Program-made: the position numbers and the translations under genes
Shown here: positions 62,864 to 64,000 of the stretch, piece by piece
Layout of the letters: each line of letters opens with the position of its first letter
Numbering within the stretch: the first letter of the stretch is position 1
The notes under the pieces: model-generated
What the model was told of the DNA's origin: nothing
The model's database searches: none
What the model saw: only the letters and a program-made list of their open reading frames with translations
DNA from: Flavobacterium sp.
Lineage (GTDB): Bacteria > Bacteroidota > Bacteroidia > Flavobacteriales > Flavobacteriaceae
NCBI GenBank assembly: GCA_023259675.1
Contig: JALRGT010000001.1
Span: 209,656-273,655 of the forward strand
Length of the DNA stretch: 64,000 nucleotides
Direction of reading: 5' to 3'

Positions 62864-64000
62864 ATGGACATACTAACGATCGTTATTTCAGGAATAATAG
62901 GTATTGCAGCAGGCTTCGGAATAGCCAAAATCATTGAAAAAAGCAATATTTCCAACTTAATTAAAAACGCTAAAAAAGAAGCCACATCTATTCTAAAAGA
63001 TGCAAACTTAGAAGCCGAGAACATCAAAAAAGATAAAATTCTTCAAGCAAAAGAAAAATTTATCGAATTAAAATCAGAACACGAACAAGTAATTTTGGCT
63101 AGAGACAAAAAAGTTGCCGAAGTTGAAAAAAGAGTACGTGATAAAGAATCTCAAGTATCCAGCGAGTTATCGAAGGCAAAAAAAATAAACGATGATTTCG
63201 AATCTAAAACAGCCGAATACAATGCTAAAATTGAGATTTTAGACAAAAAACAAGCTGAAGTAGAGAAGTTACACAAAAGCCAATTACAACAATTGGAAGT
63301 TATCTCTGGTTTATCAGCTGAGGAAGCCAAAGAACAATTGGTTGAAGGTTTAAAAGCGGAAGCCAAAACCAAAGCGATGTCTCAAATTCAAGACACTATT
63401 GAAGAAGCCAAACTAACCGCTCAACAAGAAGCCAAAAAAATCATCATCAACACCATTCAAAGGGTTGGGACAGAAGAAGCGGTAGAAAACTGCGTATCTG
63501 TTTTCAACATAGAATCTGATGATGTTAAAGGTAGAATTATTGGCCGTGAAGGTAGAAATATCCGAGCGCTTGAGGCTGCAACAGGAGTAGAAATTATTGT
63601 TGACGACACACCAGAAGCCATTATCCTTTCTTGTTTTGATCCGGTACGTAGAGAAATTGCGCGTCTGGCTTTACACAAACTGGTTACTGACGGACGTATT
63701 CACCCGGCACGTATTGAAGAAGTGGTTGCTAAAACTGCCAAACAAATAGACGACGAAATTATCGAAGTAGGTAAACGTACCGTTATCGATTTAGGTATCC
63801 ACGGTTTACACCCAGAATTGATAAAAGTAGTTGGACGTATGAAATACCGTTCTTCTTACGGACAAAATTTATTGCAACACTCTCGTGAAGTTTCTAAACT
63901 TTGCGGTATCATGGCAGCTGAATTAGGACTGAATGTAAAACTAGCCAAAAGAGCCGGTTTATTACACGATATCGGTAAAGTACCTGATGCAGAAAGTGAT
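62864..64000 (+). CDS. rny: Ribonuclease Y (partial, C-terminus outside window)
   Basis: The ATG at 62864 opens a frame of 379 codons that continues past the end of the window. An N-terminal membrane helix (about residues 3-20), a long coiled coil (about 25-195), a KH domain with [17 protein letters not shown] (about 220-236) and the start of the HD domain ([20 protein letters not shown] ... [18 protein letters not shown]) are visible. RNase Y starts decay of many mRNAs at the inner membrane. It lies 21 bases after the 6S terminator. Confidence 0.96.
   Translation, partial: MDILTIVISGIIGIAAGFGIAKIIEKSNISNLIKNAKKEATSILKDANLEAENIKKDKILQAKEKFIELKSEHEQVILARDKKVAEVEKRVRDKESQVSSELSKAKKINDDFESKTAEYNAKIEILDKKQAEVEKLHKSQLQQLEVISGLSAEEAKEQLVEGLKAEAKTKAMSQIQDTIEEAKLTAQQEAKKIIINTIQRVGTEEAVENCVSVFNIESDDVKGRIIGREGRNIRALEAATGVEIIVDDTPEAIILSCFDPVRREIARLALHKLVTDGRIHPARIEEVVAKTAKQIDDEIIEVGKRTVIDLGIHGLHPELIKVVGRMKYRSSYGQNLLQHSREVSKLCGIMAAELGLNVKLAKRAGLLHDIGKVPDAESD

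Overview
The window is a low-GC, gene-dense bacterial chromosome segment from the Bacteroidota, very probably Flavobacterium or a close relative. The evidence is a GldI gliding-motility lipoprotein, a secreted protease with a type IX secretion (T9SS) C-terminal sorting domain, a TonB-dependent receptor with a carboxypeptidase-like N-terminal domain, YwqK/MORN-type repeat proteins, DUF3857 and DUF4199 proteins, a 6S-Flavo-like RNA beside zapA, and many -7 boxes of the flavobacterial form TAnnTTTG in place of E. coli-like -10 boxes. No tRNA, rRNA, CRISPR array, insertion sequence or phage gene was found.

Layout. 1-744: 5' part of a type III PKS/KAS III-like ketosynthase leaving the window on the minus strand. 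1167-2299: ECF sigma factor translationally coupled to a membrane protein. 2312-4389: acyltransferase, CoA-type Nudix hydrolase and DUF4268 protein. 4461-11597: an overlapping three-gene secreted operon (giant TPR/MORN-repeat protein, active-looking DUF3857-transglutaminase, and a second DUF3857 protein that lacks the catalytic Cys). 11655-26336: a long minus-strand run with a T9SS subtilisin, nitronate monooxygenase, mnmA, a small YwqK protein, yidC, pyrG, DUF3820, OsmC, a LysM/periplasmic-binding-like protein, guaA and two secreted paralogues. 26558-32464: RidA, a CLC-F-type (fluoride) channel homologue, a DHH phosphoesterase, GldI and two cyclophilin-FKBP double prolyl isomerases. 32558-37520: GT9 glycosyltransferase, HAD phosphatase, YkgJ, Tat-type dienelactone hydrolase and a lipoprotein. 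37563-42332: an AEC transporter lying between two copies of the carB 3' end (one a decayed fragment), then carB without the usual C-terminal regulatory domain, and rpmH. 42500-52408: a TPR-like membrane protein, hydrolase, small GNAT protein, an Arg/Gln-rich secreted protein, ABC-F ATPase, alanine symporter, GlmU-like protein, rpmE2, DUF4199 protein and GT2 enzyme. 52575-56888: phosphohexomutase, MsbA-like exporter and a DUF2971 protein whose start codon lies in a long hairpin. 56893-61887: EF-hand lipoprotein, TonB receptor and M23 peptidase. 62066-64000: coiled-coil protein, zapA, 6S RNA and the 5' part of rny.

Most genes are envelope, surface and core-metabolism functions of a gliding, T9SS-bearing flavobacterium. 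I see no clear defence island or biosynthetic cluster apart from the cut ketosynthase gene. The most unusual points are the duplicated carB tail around the AEC gene, the MORN/DUF3857 operon with a paired active and inactive transglutaminase fold, the CLC-F protein without a visible fluoride riboswitch, the start-codon hairpin of the DUF2971 gene, and several perfect operator-like palindromes. Function names rest on motifs read by eye. Promoters and terminators are sequence predictions only.
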